From CAZJQT01 sp964548655 (GTDB lineage: Bacteria > Patescibacteriota > Saccharimonadia > Saccharimonadales > CAZJQT01): a DNA stretch of 27,896 bases. Below, one piece after another: positions 1-7,543 of this stretch. Location: the NCBI GenBank assembly GCA_964548655.1, contig CAZJQT010000005.1, forward strand, positions 1-27,896. Reading direction: 5' to 3'. Every line of letters begins with the position of its first letter. The stretch's first letter is position 1. The notes beneath the pieces are model-generated. The model saw nothing but the letters and a program-made list of their open reading frames with translations, made no database searches and had not been told where the DNA came from. Position numbers and translations under genes: made by a program.

Positions 1-59
1 ATCTTTGTCAATTATTTCCCAAGGATTTTACTAGGCTTGACTGTACTCGCGGCGAAAAG

Positions 60-1757
60 TTGCTTAGCATCGAGACCATTCATGAACAGCTCTGGCAGTC
101 CATCACACCCTTGTTGCCCGAAAAACCGGCCAGTAAACCTAAAGCAGTCAAATCCGCCGAAAACACCAGTGTCAACGGCAATCCATACGTCATAAAGACT
201 GATAAGGGCTATGAGATTACGGCCGCTGGTGAAGCTTACCTGAAGGACTGCGTGACAAGCATTGATGATAATGTCTACGCCTTCAATGACAAATTAGACC
301 CAATCACCATTGCGGCCGCCATGGCACGCTTGTCCAGGCGCGGCGATGACATGCGTATAACCATTTTGGATGAGTTTGCCGACGCTATTGGCAAGGACGA
401 GAAGCTACTGCAAAGAGTTATTACGGCTTACGGTGACGATTCAGTTCAGCAACTGGTTGGTCAACACGTCGTGGTAGAAGGTGCTAGTAACTTACTAACC
501 AAAAAGCTGGAATGGGGGCGGCTAGCCGCCTATCTAGAGCAATCGACTCGCTATATTTACTTTGACCAGAAAGACGCCAAGGGCAAATACAAATACTACA
601 CCCCAGATTACATGGACGTAAAAACCGTGCTGGACTATGAAAAGACAATGGATAAGATTTTTGACTTGTATTCCGATATGGTTCACAAGGCTACTAAATA
701 TATCAGTGACAAAGACGAAACACCCGAGAAAGAGCGTGATGCCGCCTGGAAAGGTGCCGTTAGGGCCCAGGCCTGCGACGGAGTGCGGCCAGTCCTACCA
801 GTTGCTACCAAGTCTACCGTTGGTATCTACGCCTCCGGGCAAGCCCTAGAGAGCTTGATTATGCACTTGCAGAGTGATGAACTGCCTGAAGCCAAACAGA
901 CTGGCGACAAACTACTCAAACATGCACGCGAAGTGGTTGGAACTTTCCTGGAGCGAGCTGACAAGCCAGACCGTGGCGGCGCCTTCATAGCCTATAAGGC
1001 CAATACACATGCCAAGGTTAAAGGTTTGGCAAGCAAATATCTGCCGGCTAACCATGCCTCAGAGACCGAAGCCGTCAATCTAATTGATTTCTGGCCACGT
1101 AATGAACTAGACCTAATTGCCGACATGCTCTACGAGCACAGTAGCTTGCCACTAAGAGACATCCAAAAAGAAGTCACCAAGTGGCCCATCAAGCAAAAGG
1201 AAGAAGTTTTCCTGGCCTACATGGGCGAGCGATTGAACCGACGTCACAAACCTGGACGAGCATTGGAAAAAGCCCACTATAGTTGGGATTTGGTTTGTGA
1301 TTATGGCATTTTCCGAGATTTACAACGTCATCGCATGGTTGACGACATGGAGTGGCAGCTTCTGACACCAAGATACGGTTATGATATTCCTAAACTCATA
1401 GAAGAAGCCGGGTTGAGTGAACAGTTCGAAGCCTGTTTTGACCTAAGCCTCAAGCTCCACAGTAACCTACAGACAGCTGGCTACGTCTTGGAAGCCCAGT
1501 ACGCCACGCTTCTAGGCCACAAGATGCGCTGGAAGGTGACATATAACGCCCGTGAAGCCTTCCACCTGCATGAACTACGGACTAGCCCTCAGGGCCATCC
1601 AGGCTACCGCAAGCTAGTCCAGCAAATGCACGAAAAACTAGGCGAAACACATCCGCTATTGGCTGAAGCTATGAAGTTTGTAAACCAAGGCGAAGACGCT
1701 GCACTAACCCGCCTAGCAGCCGAGCGCTACACTCAATACAAACTCAAACAAATCTAA
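60..1757 (+). CDS. Tandem-domain ThyX-like (FAD-dependent) thymidylate synthase
   Basis: ThyX enzymes methylate dUMP to dTMP using methylene-tetrahydrofolate, FAD and NADPH. This 565-residue protein is about twice the usual ThyX length and appears to hold two ThyX-type domains. The first (about residues 80-290) has YGDDSV (124-129) and EQSTRY (160-165), matching the second half of the family motif RHRxxSxNExSxRY. The second (about 330-545) keeps RHR (423-425), an E at 431 and PRY (437-439), followed by NARE (497-500) and LHELR (503-507), which resemble the nucleotide-binding end of ThyX. Each copy therefore keeps a different part of the signature. The TTG at 60 has no convincing Shine-Dalgarno sequence, and the frame stays open to the left edge of the window, so the true start may lie further upstream. 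The family call is good; activity is inferred. Confidence 0.8.
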   Translation: MLSIETIHEQLWQSITPLLPEKPASKPKAVKSAENTSVNGNPYVIKTDKGYEITAAGEAYLKDCVTSIDDNVYAFNDKLDPITIAAAMARLSRRGDDMRITILDEFADAIGKDEKLLQRVITAYGDDSVQQLVGQHVVVEGASNLLTKKLEWGRLAAYLEQSTRYIYFDQKDAKGKYKYYTPDYMDVKTVLDYEKTMDKIFDLYSDMVHKATKYISDKDETPEKERDAAWKGAVRAQACDGVRPVLPVATKSTVGIYASGQALESLIMHLQSDELPEAKQTGDKLLKHAREVVGTFLERADKPDRGGAFIAYKANTHAKVKGLASKYLPANHASETEAVNLIDFWPRNELDLIADMLYEHSSLPLRDIQKEVTKWPIKQKEEVFLAYMGERLNRRHKPGRALEKAHYSWDLVCDYGIFRDLQRHRMVDDMEWQLLTPRYGYDIPKLIEEAGLSEQFEACFDLSLKLHSNLQTAGYVLEAQYATLLGHKMRWKVTYNAREAFHLHELRTSPQGHPGYRKLVQQMHEKLGETHPLLAEAMKFVNQGEDAALTRLAAERYTQYKLKQI

Positions 1758-1766
1758 GTTAGATCT

Positions 1767-2060
1767 CTAGACGATACTTCGTGGAGTAATCAAAGCCCAT
1801 AGTGAATCTGACTTTTTTGGGTCAGATTCAATGATAATATCAACTGACTTATGGTGACCATTTAGTCTGGTGTGAAAAGCGTCCATAATGGTCGCACCTT
1901 GGCTAGTTTTACCTAAATCAATTAGCAAGCCATTATTTAATACTATGTGATTAAACAGGGCATCACCCTCAAGCGCTAGCCATTCCATCTGTTCGCAATG
2001 CGAGGTTAGAGAATCTAGTTCAAACTCTGACTGACCTTCTGCTATCTTTGGTTTTTCCAT
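1767..2060 (-). CDS. Small hypothetical protein, 97 aa
   Basis: I do not recognise this family. The product is a soluble 97-residue protein with no signal peptide, membrane segment or cysteine cluster. It has an acidic N-terminal third and a C-terminal half with alternating hydrophobic residues that may form beta strands. It is convergent with the ThyX gene, leaving only 9 nt between the stops, and sits 54 nt downstream of another minus-strand unknown, so the two may share a transcript. The ATG at 2058-2060 has only a weak purine stretch (AGAAAG) upstream. It is accepted as a gene because of its tight packing and lack of conflict with other genes; it could still be spurious. Confidence 0.5.
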   Translation of the reverse strand: MEKPKIAEGQSEFELDSLTSHCEQMEWLALEGDALFNHIVLNNGLLIDLGKTSQGATIMDAFHTRLNGHHKSVDIIIESDPKKSDSLWALITPRSIV

Positions 2061-2114
2061 AAGTCTTTCTGTACCGTATGCGATAATACGCCTTTCATAT
2101 TAAAAATCAATAGT

Positions 2115-2534
2115 TCAGTCATAGGTATTCGGCCTAACCTCGTCTAGTAAAAAATCCATCAATACCATACTGAAGGCTCTAGGGACGGGTGATATAAAAT
2201 TCTGTTTGTAGAATTCAGTCTTCTCATCCTGACAATAGGCTTCGACTTTTCGTTGGATGTCTTGAGCACAATCAACTGACTGTCCACTGATTATCTCGAT
2301 CTCGCGTTTTGCGTGCCAACCAGGAGCATTAACAACCTCAAAACGACGTGTCAAATCTGACTCAAAGAAGAATGCCTGAGCTGCATTTAGGTACTTTTTG
2401 ACTGCATCCTCGTATTCAGAACTCGTGACTCTTGATTTCGCGTAAACTTTTTCTAGATTGTCTCGAACATCAGCAAACATGAAGCCGCTTAACTGCTCGT
2501 CCGTCAGGTTGTTGCTGATTTCTATCGTAGTCAC
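2115..2534 (-). CDS. Hypothetical protein, 139 aa
   Basis: This is an unrecognised soluble protein, rich in charged and aromatic residues and probably mostly helical. No catalytic motif was seen. The GTG start at 2532-2534 is preceded by AAGGA on the minus strand, about 10 nt upstream, which is a reasonable Shine-Dalgarno site. An ATG lying just after that AAGGA is in another frame and reaches a stop within four codons, so GTG is preferred. Just upstream, on the same strand, a 12-bp hairpin followed by a run of T (2556-2585) looks like an intrinsic terminator or attenuator. The gene may form a two-gene unit with the 97-aa gene downstream. Confidence 0.55.
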   Translation of the reverse strand: MTTIEISNNLTDEQLSGFMFADVRDNLEKVYAKSRVTSSEYEDAVKKYLNAAQAFFFESDLTRRFEVVNAPGWHAKREIEIISGQSVDCAQDIQRKVEAYCQDEKTEFYKQNFISPVPRAFSMVLMDFLLDEVRPNTYD

Positions 2535-2555
2535 TTATTTGTCATCCTTATATTT

Positions 2556-2590
2556 AAAAACCGGGCTCCTGGTGGAGTCCGGTTTGTTGT
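2556..2590. terminator. Hairpin with terminator-like flanks on both strands
   Basis: CCGGGCTCC (2561-2569) pairs with GGAGTCCGG (2574-2582) through a TGGT loop with one G-T wobble. The stem is lengthened to 12 bp by AAA (2558-2560) and TTT (2583-2585). Read on the minus strand it is followed by TTTTT and lies in the leader of the 139-aa gene, just before its AAGGA. Read on the plus strand it is followed by TTTGTTGTTT and could stop read-through toward rplJ. Bidirectional terminator and attenuator are both possible. Confidence 0.5.
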
Positions 2591-2621
2591 TTGCTTGATT
2601 TGTTATCTACAAAACACGTAC

Positions 2622-2687
2622 TCCAATCATTACACAAAAGTTAGCACTAGCGCGTTTGAGCGCATAATGTGCTTGGCAATGATTGGA
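2622..2687. repeat. Nested palindrome upstream of the rplJ leader
   Basis: TCCAATCATT (2622-2631) and AATGATTGGA (2678-2687) are perfect 10-bp inverted repeats. Inside them AGCAC (2643-2647) pairs with GTGCT, and inside that GCGC pairs with GCGC around a GTTTGA loop. The three nested arms have unequal spacers. The structure overlaps the -35 of a proposed rplJ promoter, so it may be an operator; an RNA hairpin is the alternative. Confidence 0.5.
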
Positions 2688-2701
2688 TAATGTTTTATCA
2701 C
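2673..2701 (+). promoter_or_regulatory. Candidate promoter of the rplJ-rplL operon
   Basis: TTGGCA (2673-2678, five of six matches to the -35 consensus) is separated by 17 bp from TATCAC (2696-2701, four of six). Transcription would begin near 2708 and give a leader of roughly 330 nt that contains the whole L10 leader fold. The -10 is imperfect and other start points are possible. Confidence 0.35.
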
Positions 2702-2754
2702 AAGTATCAAATTTACACTGGGAGTGATGAAGTGTCAAGCTATAGGCGAGAAGC

Positions 2755-2990
2755 AGGTTGACCCAGTAGTAGACTTTTGAGTTGGCCCCATCTGTGGGCT
2801 AGCTTCCCGGCCACTTGGCCGAGAAGGTCTCAAAAGCTCACTACTGGGTTGACAACAGAGGCGAAATTTGTTAAGTTACTTGAGTTACCAAAGACAGCGA
2901 CGGCTCTTAAAAAAAGCTTGATAATGTCGCCGAGGAGCAATCTTAATTATTTTGCACTTAGAGTCTTTGGCCTTGTCCAAGGACTTTTTT
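2755..2990 (+). promoter_or_regulatory. L10-type ribosomal protein leader with attenuator
   Basis: ACCCAGTAGT (2761-2770) pairs perfectly with ACTACTGGGT (2840-2849). After an AGA/CTC internal loop, CTTTTGAG (2774-2781) pairs with CTCAAAAG (2829-2836). The enclosed part forms two short hairpins, one with GCCC/GGGC arms and one with CTTC-CC-GGCC against GGCC-GA-GAAG (2803-2826). This matches the three-way shape expected for the L10(L12) binding site in rplJ leaders. Downstream, CCAAAGAC (2888-2895) is exactly complementary to GTCTTTGG (2963-2970), the 5' arm of the terminator, giving a terminator/antiterminator choice. The inference is feedback control of rplJ-rplL by free L10-L12. Confidence 0.75.
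2962..2990 (+). terminator. Intrinsic terminator in the rplJ leader (attenuator)
   Basis: AGTCTTTGG (2962-2970) pairs with CCAAGGACT (2977-2985) across a CCTTGT loop: nine pairs with one wobble. A run of six T follows at 2985-2990. It ends 47 nt before the rplJ start, so it must be bypassed for rplJ expression. That position marks it as an attenuator. Confidence 0.75.
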
Positions 2991-3037
2991 ATAAGGTAAC
3001 GGGCCGTAGGTCGACGGTTTTAAACAAGGGAAAGCAA

Positions 3038-3571
3038 ATGGCTTTAACCAAAGACAAGAAAAATCAGGTAGTCGATGAAGTCAGCAAATTGCTGGCTGAT
3101 TCCAAATTGACAGTTGTGGCGTCCTACCAAGGTACACCAGTGAAAGCTATGCAAACACTGAGGCGTGATGCCCTAGAGAACGGCACAACCGTAAGAGTGG
3201 TCAAGAACCGCTTGGTTATCAAAGCCCTCAAAGGCAATGAGCCAACTAAGGAGACTGACACCAGTGCCCTAAACGGCATGTTATTGTACGCTTTTAACGC
3301 TAATGACGAAGCCGCTCCGGCCCAAGCTTTGGCAACTTTTGCTAAAACTCAGCCGAGCTTGCAATTTGTTGGCGCGATTGGTAGCGATGGTAGTTTCATG
3401 AGCGCTGAAGACGTTAAGTCTCTGGCAGACCTACCAAGCAAAGATCAACTGCGAGCAATGCTGGTAGGCACCTTAAGCGCACCACTAGGTGGATTCATAA
3501 ATGTAATGAGCGGCAATGTCCGCGGAGTACTGAACGTACTTGGCGCCCGAGCAGAAGCTTTGGGCCAATAA
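3038..3571 (+). CDS. rplJ: 50S ribosomal protein L10
   Basis: L10 forms the base of the ribosomal stalk. It binds 23S rRNA next to L11 and carries the L7/L12 dimers on its C-terminal helix. The 177-residue product has the usual length and the family features: a lysine-rich N-terminus, SYQGTPVKAMQTLRR (the equivalent of the SxxGxxVxxxxxLR region), VVKNRLVIKAL, and a C-terminal LGARAEAL helix. The frame is open back to 2777, but the ATG at 3038 is clearly the start: it is preceded by AAGGG seven bases upstream, and everything before it belongs to the structured leader. rplL follows after 12 nt. Autogenous control through the leader attenuator is likely. Confidence 0.95.
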   Translation: MALTKDKKNQVVDEVSKLLADSKLTVVASYQGTPVKAMQTLRRDALENGTTVRVVKNRLVIKALKGNEPTKETDTSALNGMLLYAFNANDEAAPAQALATFAKTQPSLQFVGAIGSDGSFMSAEDVKSLADLPSKDQLRAMLVGTLSAPLGGFINVMSGNVRGVLNVLGARAEALGQ

Positions 3572-3583
3572 GAAAGGATCTAT

Positions 3584-4000
3584 ATGGCAGATGATGATAA
3601 GAAAACTAAAGTAGAAACTCCAAAAGAGTTCGAGAAGTTGGTTGCCGAGCTAGACAAAATGTCAGCATTGGAAATCAGCAAGTTTGTTAAATTTCTAGAA
3701 GAGTATTGGGGTGTTAGCGCCGCTGCTCCAGCCGCAGCAGTTGCCGCAGCTCCAGCTGGCGGTGAAGCCGCTCCAGCCGAAGAAGCTAAGTCTGAGTACG
3801 ACGTAGTCTTGAAGGACGCTGGTGCCCAAAAGGTAGCTGTCATCAAGGCCGTTAAGGACGTTACTCAACTAGGTCTTGGCGAAGCCAAAGCTCTAGTTGA
3901 TGGTGCGCCTAAGACCATCTTAGAAAAAGCCAAAAAAGAAGATGCCGAAGCCGCCAAGAAAACCTTGGAAGAAGCCGGCGCAACTGTTGAACTAGCCTAA
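3584..4000 (+). CDS. rplL: 50S ribosomal protein L7/L12
   Basis: L7/L12 is the multi-copy stalk protein that recruits translation GTPases. The 138-residue product has the standard layout: an N-terminal dimerisation helix region (about 10-45), a flexible Ala/Pro hinge (about 46-66), and a C-terminal factor-binding domain with the conserved KVAVIKAVKDVT and LGLGEAKALVDGAPK segments. It is slightly longer than the common 120-130 residues because of an acidic and lysine-rich N-terminus. The Shine-Dalgarno site AGAAAGGA lies at 3571-3578, overlapping the rplJ stop. It is co-transcribed with rplJ, and a strong intrinsic terminator follows. Confidence 0.97.
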   Translation: MADDDKKTKVETPKEFEKLVAELDKMSALEISKFVKFLEEYWGVSAAAPAAAVAAAPAGGEAAPAEEAKSEYDVVLKDAGAQKVAVIKAVKDVTQLGLGEAKALVDGAPKTILEKAKKEDAEAAKKTLEEAGATVELA

Positions 4001-4023
4001 ATCTGACTAGCTTCACGTTTATC

Positions 4024-4054
4024 AAGCCACTTGAGTAAGTTCAGGTGGCTTTTT
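4024..4054 (+). terminator. Intrinsic terminator after rplL
   Basis: AAGCCACTTGA (4024-4034) pairs with TCAGGTGGCTT (4041-4051): eleven pairs with one wobble, a six-base loop and a T-run to 4054. It closes the rplJ-rplL operon. Confidence 0.85.
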
Positions 4055-4070
4055 AATTATCCACAGGGCT

Positions 4071-4126
4071 TTGACTTGGGGTCAGTATCGTGGTACGGTA
4101 AGGCCAAAGTGTACAAATAAACACTT
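4071..4126 (+). promoter_or_regulatory. Possible promoter and operator before the 169-aa gene
   Basis: TTGACT (4071-4076) is followed after 17 bp by TACGGT (4094-4099), which carries an extended -10 TG at 4091-4092. Just downstream, AAGTGT (4107-4112) and ACACTT (4121-4126) form a perfect 6-8-6 inverted repeat that could be an operator in the transcribed leader. The -10 is weak, so this is tentative. Confidence 0.3.
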
Positions 4127-4148
4127 GAATTATGTGAGTTAAAATATC

Positions 4149-4658
4149 GTGGCAGAAGTACCTGAAAAACAAATCAAAAGATTAAAAGCTCTCATCCTGG
4201 AAGCCGAGACCAGTATGGCGGCGGCTAAGGAGCTGCTAGTCAGTTTGGTGGGCGAAGAACCGGTTGATCTATCTGGAGTTAGCGATGAACCGCTAGGCAA
4301 GATCATTGAGGGCGTTTTTGATGGCCAAAACATGGTCGGCTCAGACGCTAAGAGCTACCCGGTACCGGCTAACTACGCCAGCAAATCTAAGTTGGTCCAG
4401 GGCGATATCTTAAAGCTGACTATTTCCGACGATGGCACCTTCCTTTACAAGCAAATTGGTCCAGTACCTAGAAAACAGGTAGTTGGCATGTTGAAATTAG
4501 AAAATGGCCACTACTACGTTGATGTCAGTGGCAAAATGTACCGTGTACTATTAGCCAGTGTGACTTATTTCAAAGCCAAACCCGGCGACCAAGTCAGTGT
4601 CAACGTACCAGAAGACGATTCCCAGACCGAGTGGGCCGCTCTCGAAGCAGCGCTTTAG
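4149..4658 (+). CDS. Conserved-looking hypothetical protein, 169 aa
   Basis: I cannot name a function. The N-terminal 40 residues form a charged helix with coiled-coil character. A short linker leads to an all-beta-looking domain (about 55-160) with regularly spaced glycines and the segments GVFDGQNM, YPVPANYASKSKLVQGD and YKQIGPVPRKQVVGML. This looks like a small beta-barrel, possibly OB-like. The look is familiar from CPR genomes, where such proteins stay unannotated. The start is GTG at 4149, with only a weak GTGAG upstream. It lies between the stalk protein operon and dnaX, which suggests a housekeeping role, but that is inference from position only. Confidence 0.8.
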   Translation: MAEVPEKQIKRLKALILEAETSMAAAKELLVSLVGEEPVDLSGVSDEPLGKIIEGVFDGQNMVGSDAKSYPVPANYASKSKLVQGDILKLTISDDGTFLYKQIGPVPRKQVVGMLKLENGHYYVDVSGKMYRVLLASVTYFKAKPGDQVSVNVPEDDSQTEWAALEAAL

Positions 4659-4729
4659 CGATCAGCCCGTAGTTATATAGTCAATGTTCATAGACGTCAG
4701 CCGGCGATAAGGGTAGACTATTACATACT

Positions 4730-6148
4730 ATGGGGCAGGCTTTATATAGGAAATACCGTTCTAGGAAGTTGTCAGAAATTGCTGGCCAAAAGCACATAAC
4801 TGACACTTTGGAAAAGGCCATCAAACAAGGCTCGATTAGCCATGCCTATCTGTTTAGTGGCCCACGCGGGGTCGGCAAAACTAGCATTGCCCGCATTCTA
4901 GCGCACGAGATCAACGGCCTAAAATATGACGACGAATCAACCCACTTAGACATTATTGAGATTGATGCCGCTAGTAATCGCCGGATTGATGAGATCCGCG
5001 AGATAAACGAGCGCGTTAGAGTGGCCCCGACTTCTGCCAAGTACAAAGTCTACATAATTGACGAAGTCCATATGTTGACACGCGAAGCCTTTAACGCATT
5101 ACTCAAAACCCTAGAGGAACCACCTGAACACGCCGTTTTTATCCTAGCCACCACCGAGTCACATAAGTTGCCGGAGACTATAGTCAGTCGCACGCAACGT
5201 TTTACCTTTAAGCCAATTGCTCCTGAAGTACTTGCCACACATTTAGCCGACATCGCCCAGAAAGAAAAGATAAAAATCAGTGCTGAGGCCATCGAGCTAA
5301 TTGCTAGGCACGCTGATGGCTCGTTCCGTGACGCTTTGAGTCTATTAGATCAAGTTAAACACGCTAACTCAAATATCACCCTGGAAGATGTGCAGCAAGC
5401 GGTTGGTTATGCGCCAAGAGACGCCCTGGCTTCAATTGTTGATGCTATCAAGCAAAACAACTTGGCAGAACTAGCTAAAACCCTCAACAATTTAGCGGAT
5501 CAAGGCCTGGCAGCTAGTCAGCTAGCCAAACAATTATCAACTATTCTTAGAACTGAGCTGCTGGCGGCCGAGCCAAGCTTGCCATTGGCCCAGATCTTAC
5601 AGCTGTTAAGCCAACTTATAAAAGTTCCGGGTTCACGCGAACCTAAACTCAGCCTAGAATTAGCGCTATTCCAGCAAGTCGTCAATGATTCAAAACCCAT
5701 TGCTAAGATCCTGGCCACCCCAATACCTGCAACCGAGCCAAAACCGGAGGTTAGAAAGCCAGAGCCAGCAGTCGCGCCTAAAACCCGCCCTAAACCCCCA
5801 GTCGATACGGACAGTGATACCTGGACCCAAGTGTTGGCGGCTATAAAAAGTAAGAACAACACTATCTATGGTATCGCCCGAATGGCTCAAGCTGACCTGG
5901 GCCCAGACCGTTTAGTGCTACGGTTTGCTTTTCCATTCCATCAAAAGCGCTTGAACGATGCTAAGAATCGACAATTATTGCAGGACGTTGTAAACGACAT
6001 TACCGGTAAAGACATTGAGATGGAACTATTAGTTGACCGCGATGTCCAGCATGCAGTTGTTCAAAGCCAGCCCGAAAGCCTTAAAGAGGATGACCAGGCT
6101 GTTAAAAACATTAGCAATATTTTTGGTGGTGCTGAGGTGTTAGAATAG
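4730..6148 (+). CDS. dnaX: DNA polymerase III subunit gamma/tau (clamp loader ATPase)
   Basis: DnaX is the motor of the clamp loader, which opens the beta clamp and places it on primed DNA. The 472-residue protein has an AAA+ module with Walker A GPRGVGKT (44-51), Walker B with DEVH (111-114), a sensor-1 LATT (139-142) and the arginine-finger region SRTQ (153-156, usually SRCQ). A Pro/Lys-rich linker (about 330-355) leads to a C-terminal tau-like domain. The four zinc-binding cysteines normally found between Walker A and Walker B are absent, and that region is short. I saw no A-AAA-AAG slippery site for a shorter gamma form. The ATG has no Shine-Dalgarno sequence, so a leaderless start is possible. 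Confidence 0.93.
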   Translation: MGQALYRKYRSRKLSEIAGQKHITDTLEKAIKQGSISHAYLFSGPRGVGKTSIARILAHEINGLKYDDESTHLDIIEIDAASNRRIDEIREINERVRVAPTSAKYKVYIIDEVHMLTREAFNALLKTLEEPPEHAVFILATTESHKLPETIVSRTQRFTFKPIAPEVLATHLADIAQKEKIKISAEAIELIARHADGSFRDALSLLDQVKHANSNITLEDVQQAVGYAPRDALASIVDAIKQNNLAELAKTLNNLADQGLAASQLAKQLSTILRTELLAAEPSLPLAQILQLLSQLIKVPGSREPKLSLELALFQQVVNDSKPIAKILATPIPATEPKPEVRKPEPAVAPKTRPKPPVDTDSDTWTQVLAAIKSKNNTIYGIARMAQADLGPDRLVLRFAFPFHQKRLNDAKNRQLLQDVVNDITGKDIEMELLVDRDVQHAVVQSQPESLKEDDQAVKNISNIFGGAEVLE

Positions 6149-6170
6149 GCCTACTAGAGAGGGAGTTGAC

Positions 6171-7526
6171 TTGGACGACCAACAATTAAAAACCTTACCG
6201 CAAAACTTGGATGCTGAGGCATCTTTGTTGGGAGCCATCATGATTGATGCTGATGCTTTGATCAAGATTGCTGATTCCGTCTCGGCCGATGACTTCTTTG
6301 ACCCAAAACACCGTCGTATTTATGAAGCCATCGTTGAACTTTACGACAAACGCAGCCCGATTGATGTTTTAACTTTGGCCGACCAATTAAAAGCCAACGG
6401 CTCGCTAGAACTAATTGGAGGCGCACCTTACCTAACTGAACTGACCAATTATGTCCCAACTGCTTCACACGTTGATCAATATGCCGAAATTGTTGCTCAA
6501 AAGTCTCTCAGACGGCGGCTGATCCAGGCTTCTCAAGACATTGCCAACATGGGGCACAACGAGACCTTGGGATTACAGGCATTAATTGAGGAAGCTGAAA
6601 CGCGCTTATTTGATGTCAGCCAGCGCCACATCCACCAGGACCTAACCAGTTTGGAAACAATCTTGAGTGAGAGCTTCGAGCGTCTCGATGAACTACATAA
6701 AGACAAAGGTAAAATTCGCGGCGTAGCAACTGGCTACAAAGACCTCGATAATGTTCTGGCCGGCATGCAAAAGTCCGATCTATTGATCCTAGCAGCCAGG
6801 CCTTCGATGGGTAAAAGCGCTCTGGCTCTAAACATTGCTCACAACGTTGCACTTAGAGACAAGTTGCCGGTGTTGTTATTCAGCCTAGAAATGAGCAAGG
6901 AACAGTTAGTTGATAGGATGCTGGCCATGGAGTCTGGGGTTGATGCTTGGGCACTTAGAACCGGCAACCTGACTGATACTGACTTTGAAAAGATTGGCCA
7001 AGCTATGGGGGCGTTGTCCGAAGTCCAGATGTATATAGACGACACACCCAGCATCACGGTCGGTGAACTGCGCACCAAAGCCCGCCGTGAAGCTCACAAG
7101 CATGATCTTGGCCTAATAATAGTCGACTATTTGCAACTGATGAGCGGTGGTCGTTTTGGCGGCGATGGTAACCGGGTACAAGAGATATCGGAAATATCCA
7201 GAGGTCTTAAGAGCATTGCCCGTGAACTAAACGTTCCACTAATGGCACTTAGTCAGCTTAGCCGTTCGGTTGAGAGCCGCAGCCCGCAAATCCCGCAACT
7301 AGCCGACCTACGCGAATCGGGCTCAATTGAGCAAGATGCTGATGTCGTGGCTTTCATCTACCGCGAAGATTACTATAACACCGAGTCCGAACGCAAAAAC
7401 GTAACTGACATCTTCATCAAGAAACACCGTAATGGTCCAACCGGCAACATTGAACTTTACTTCGACCGCGATAAGCAAAAGTTCAGTAGCTTGGACACCA
7501 AACACACCCAGCCCTTCGAGAACTAA
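6171..7526 (+). CDS. dnaB: Replicative DNA helicase DnaB
   Basis: DnaB is the hexameric 5'-3' helicase that unwinds DNA at the replication fork. The 451-residue protein has the N-terminal helical domain (about 8-105, beginning PQNLDAEASLLGAIM), a linker, and a RecA-like ATPase domain. Walker A is ARPSMGKS (209-216), the catalytic glutamate lies in LFSLEMS (about 237-242), Walker B is LIIVDYLQL, and QLSRSVESR and the RESGSIEQDAD arginine-finger region follow. It is full length, with no intein. The TTG start at 6171 is supported by GAGAGGGAG just upstream and by the normal N-terminus. It lies 22 nt after dnaX, so both replication genes are probably in one operon. Confidence 0.95.
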   Translation: MDDQQLKTLPQNLDAEASLLGAIMIDADALIKIADSVSADDFFDPKHRRIYEAIVELYDKRSPIDVLTLADQLKANGSLELIGGAPYLTELTNYVPTASHVDQYAEIVAQKSLRRRLIQASQDIANMGHNETLGLQALIEEAETRLFDVSQRHIHQDLTSLETILSESFERLDELHKDKGKIRGVATGYKDLDNVLAGMQKSDLLILAARPSMGKSALALNIAHNVALRDKLPVLLFSLEMSKEQLVDRMLAMESGVDAWALRTGNLTDTDFEKIGQAMGALSEVQMYIDDTPSITVGELRTKARREAHKHDLGLIIVDYLQLMSGGRFGGDGNRVQEISEISRGLKSIARELNVPLMALSQLSRSVESRSPQIPQLADLRESGSIEQDADVVAFIYREDYYNTESERKNVTDIFIKKHRNGPTGNIELYFDRDKQKFSSLDTKHTQPFEN

Positions 7527-7543
7527 CACACCTCCCGCACCAG

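Noticed and set aside
2777..3037. An in-frame N-terminal extension of the rplJ reading frame by 87 codons.
   Set aside because: It lies within the base-paired L10 leader and the terminator, while the ATG at 3038 has a proper AAGGG site and gives a normal L10 length.
3580..3846. An 88-codon open frame opposite rplL.
   Set aside because: Its Ala- and Ser-rich sequence is the mirror of the Ala/Pro-rich hinge of L7/L12.
5830..5860. Possible dnaX frameshift site for a shorter gamma product, at A-rich stretches such as ATAAAAAGTAAG.
   Set aside because: No A-AAA-AAG heptamer with a following stem was found in the coding region.
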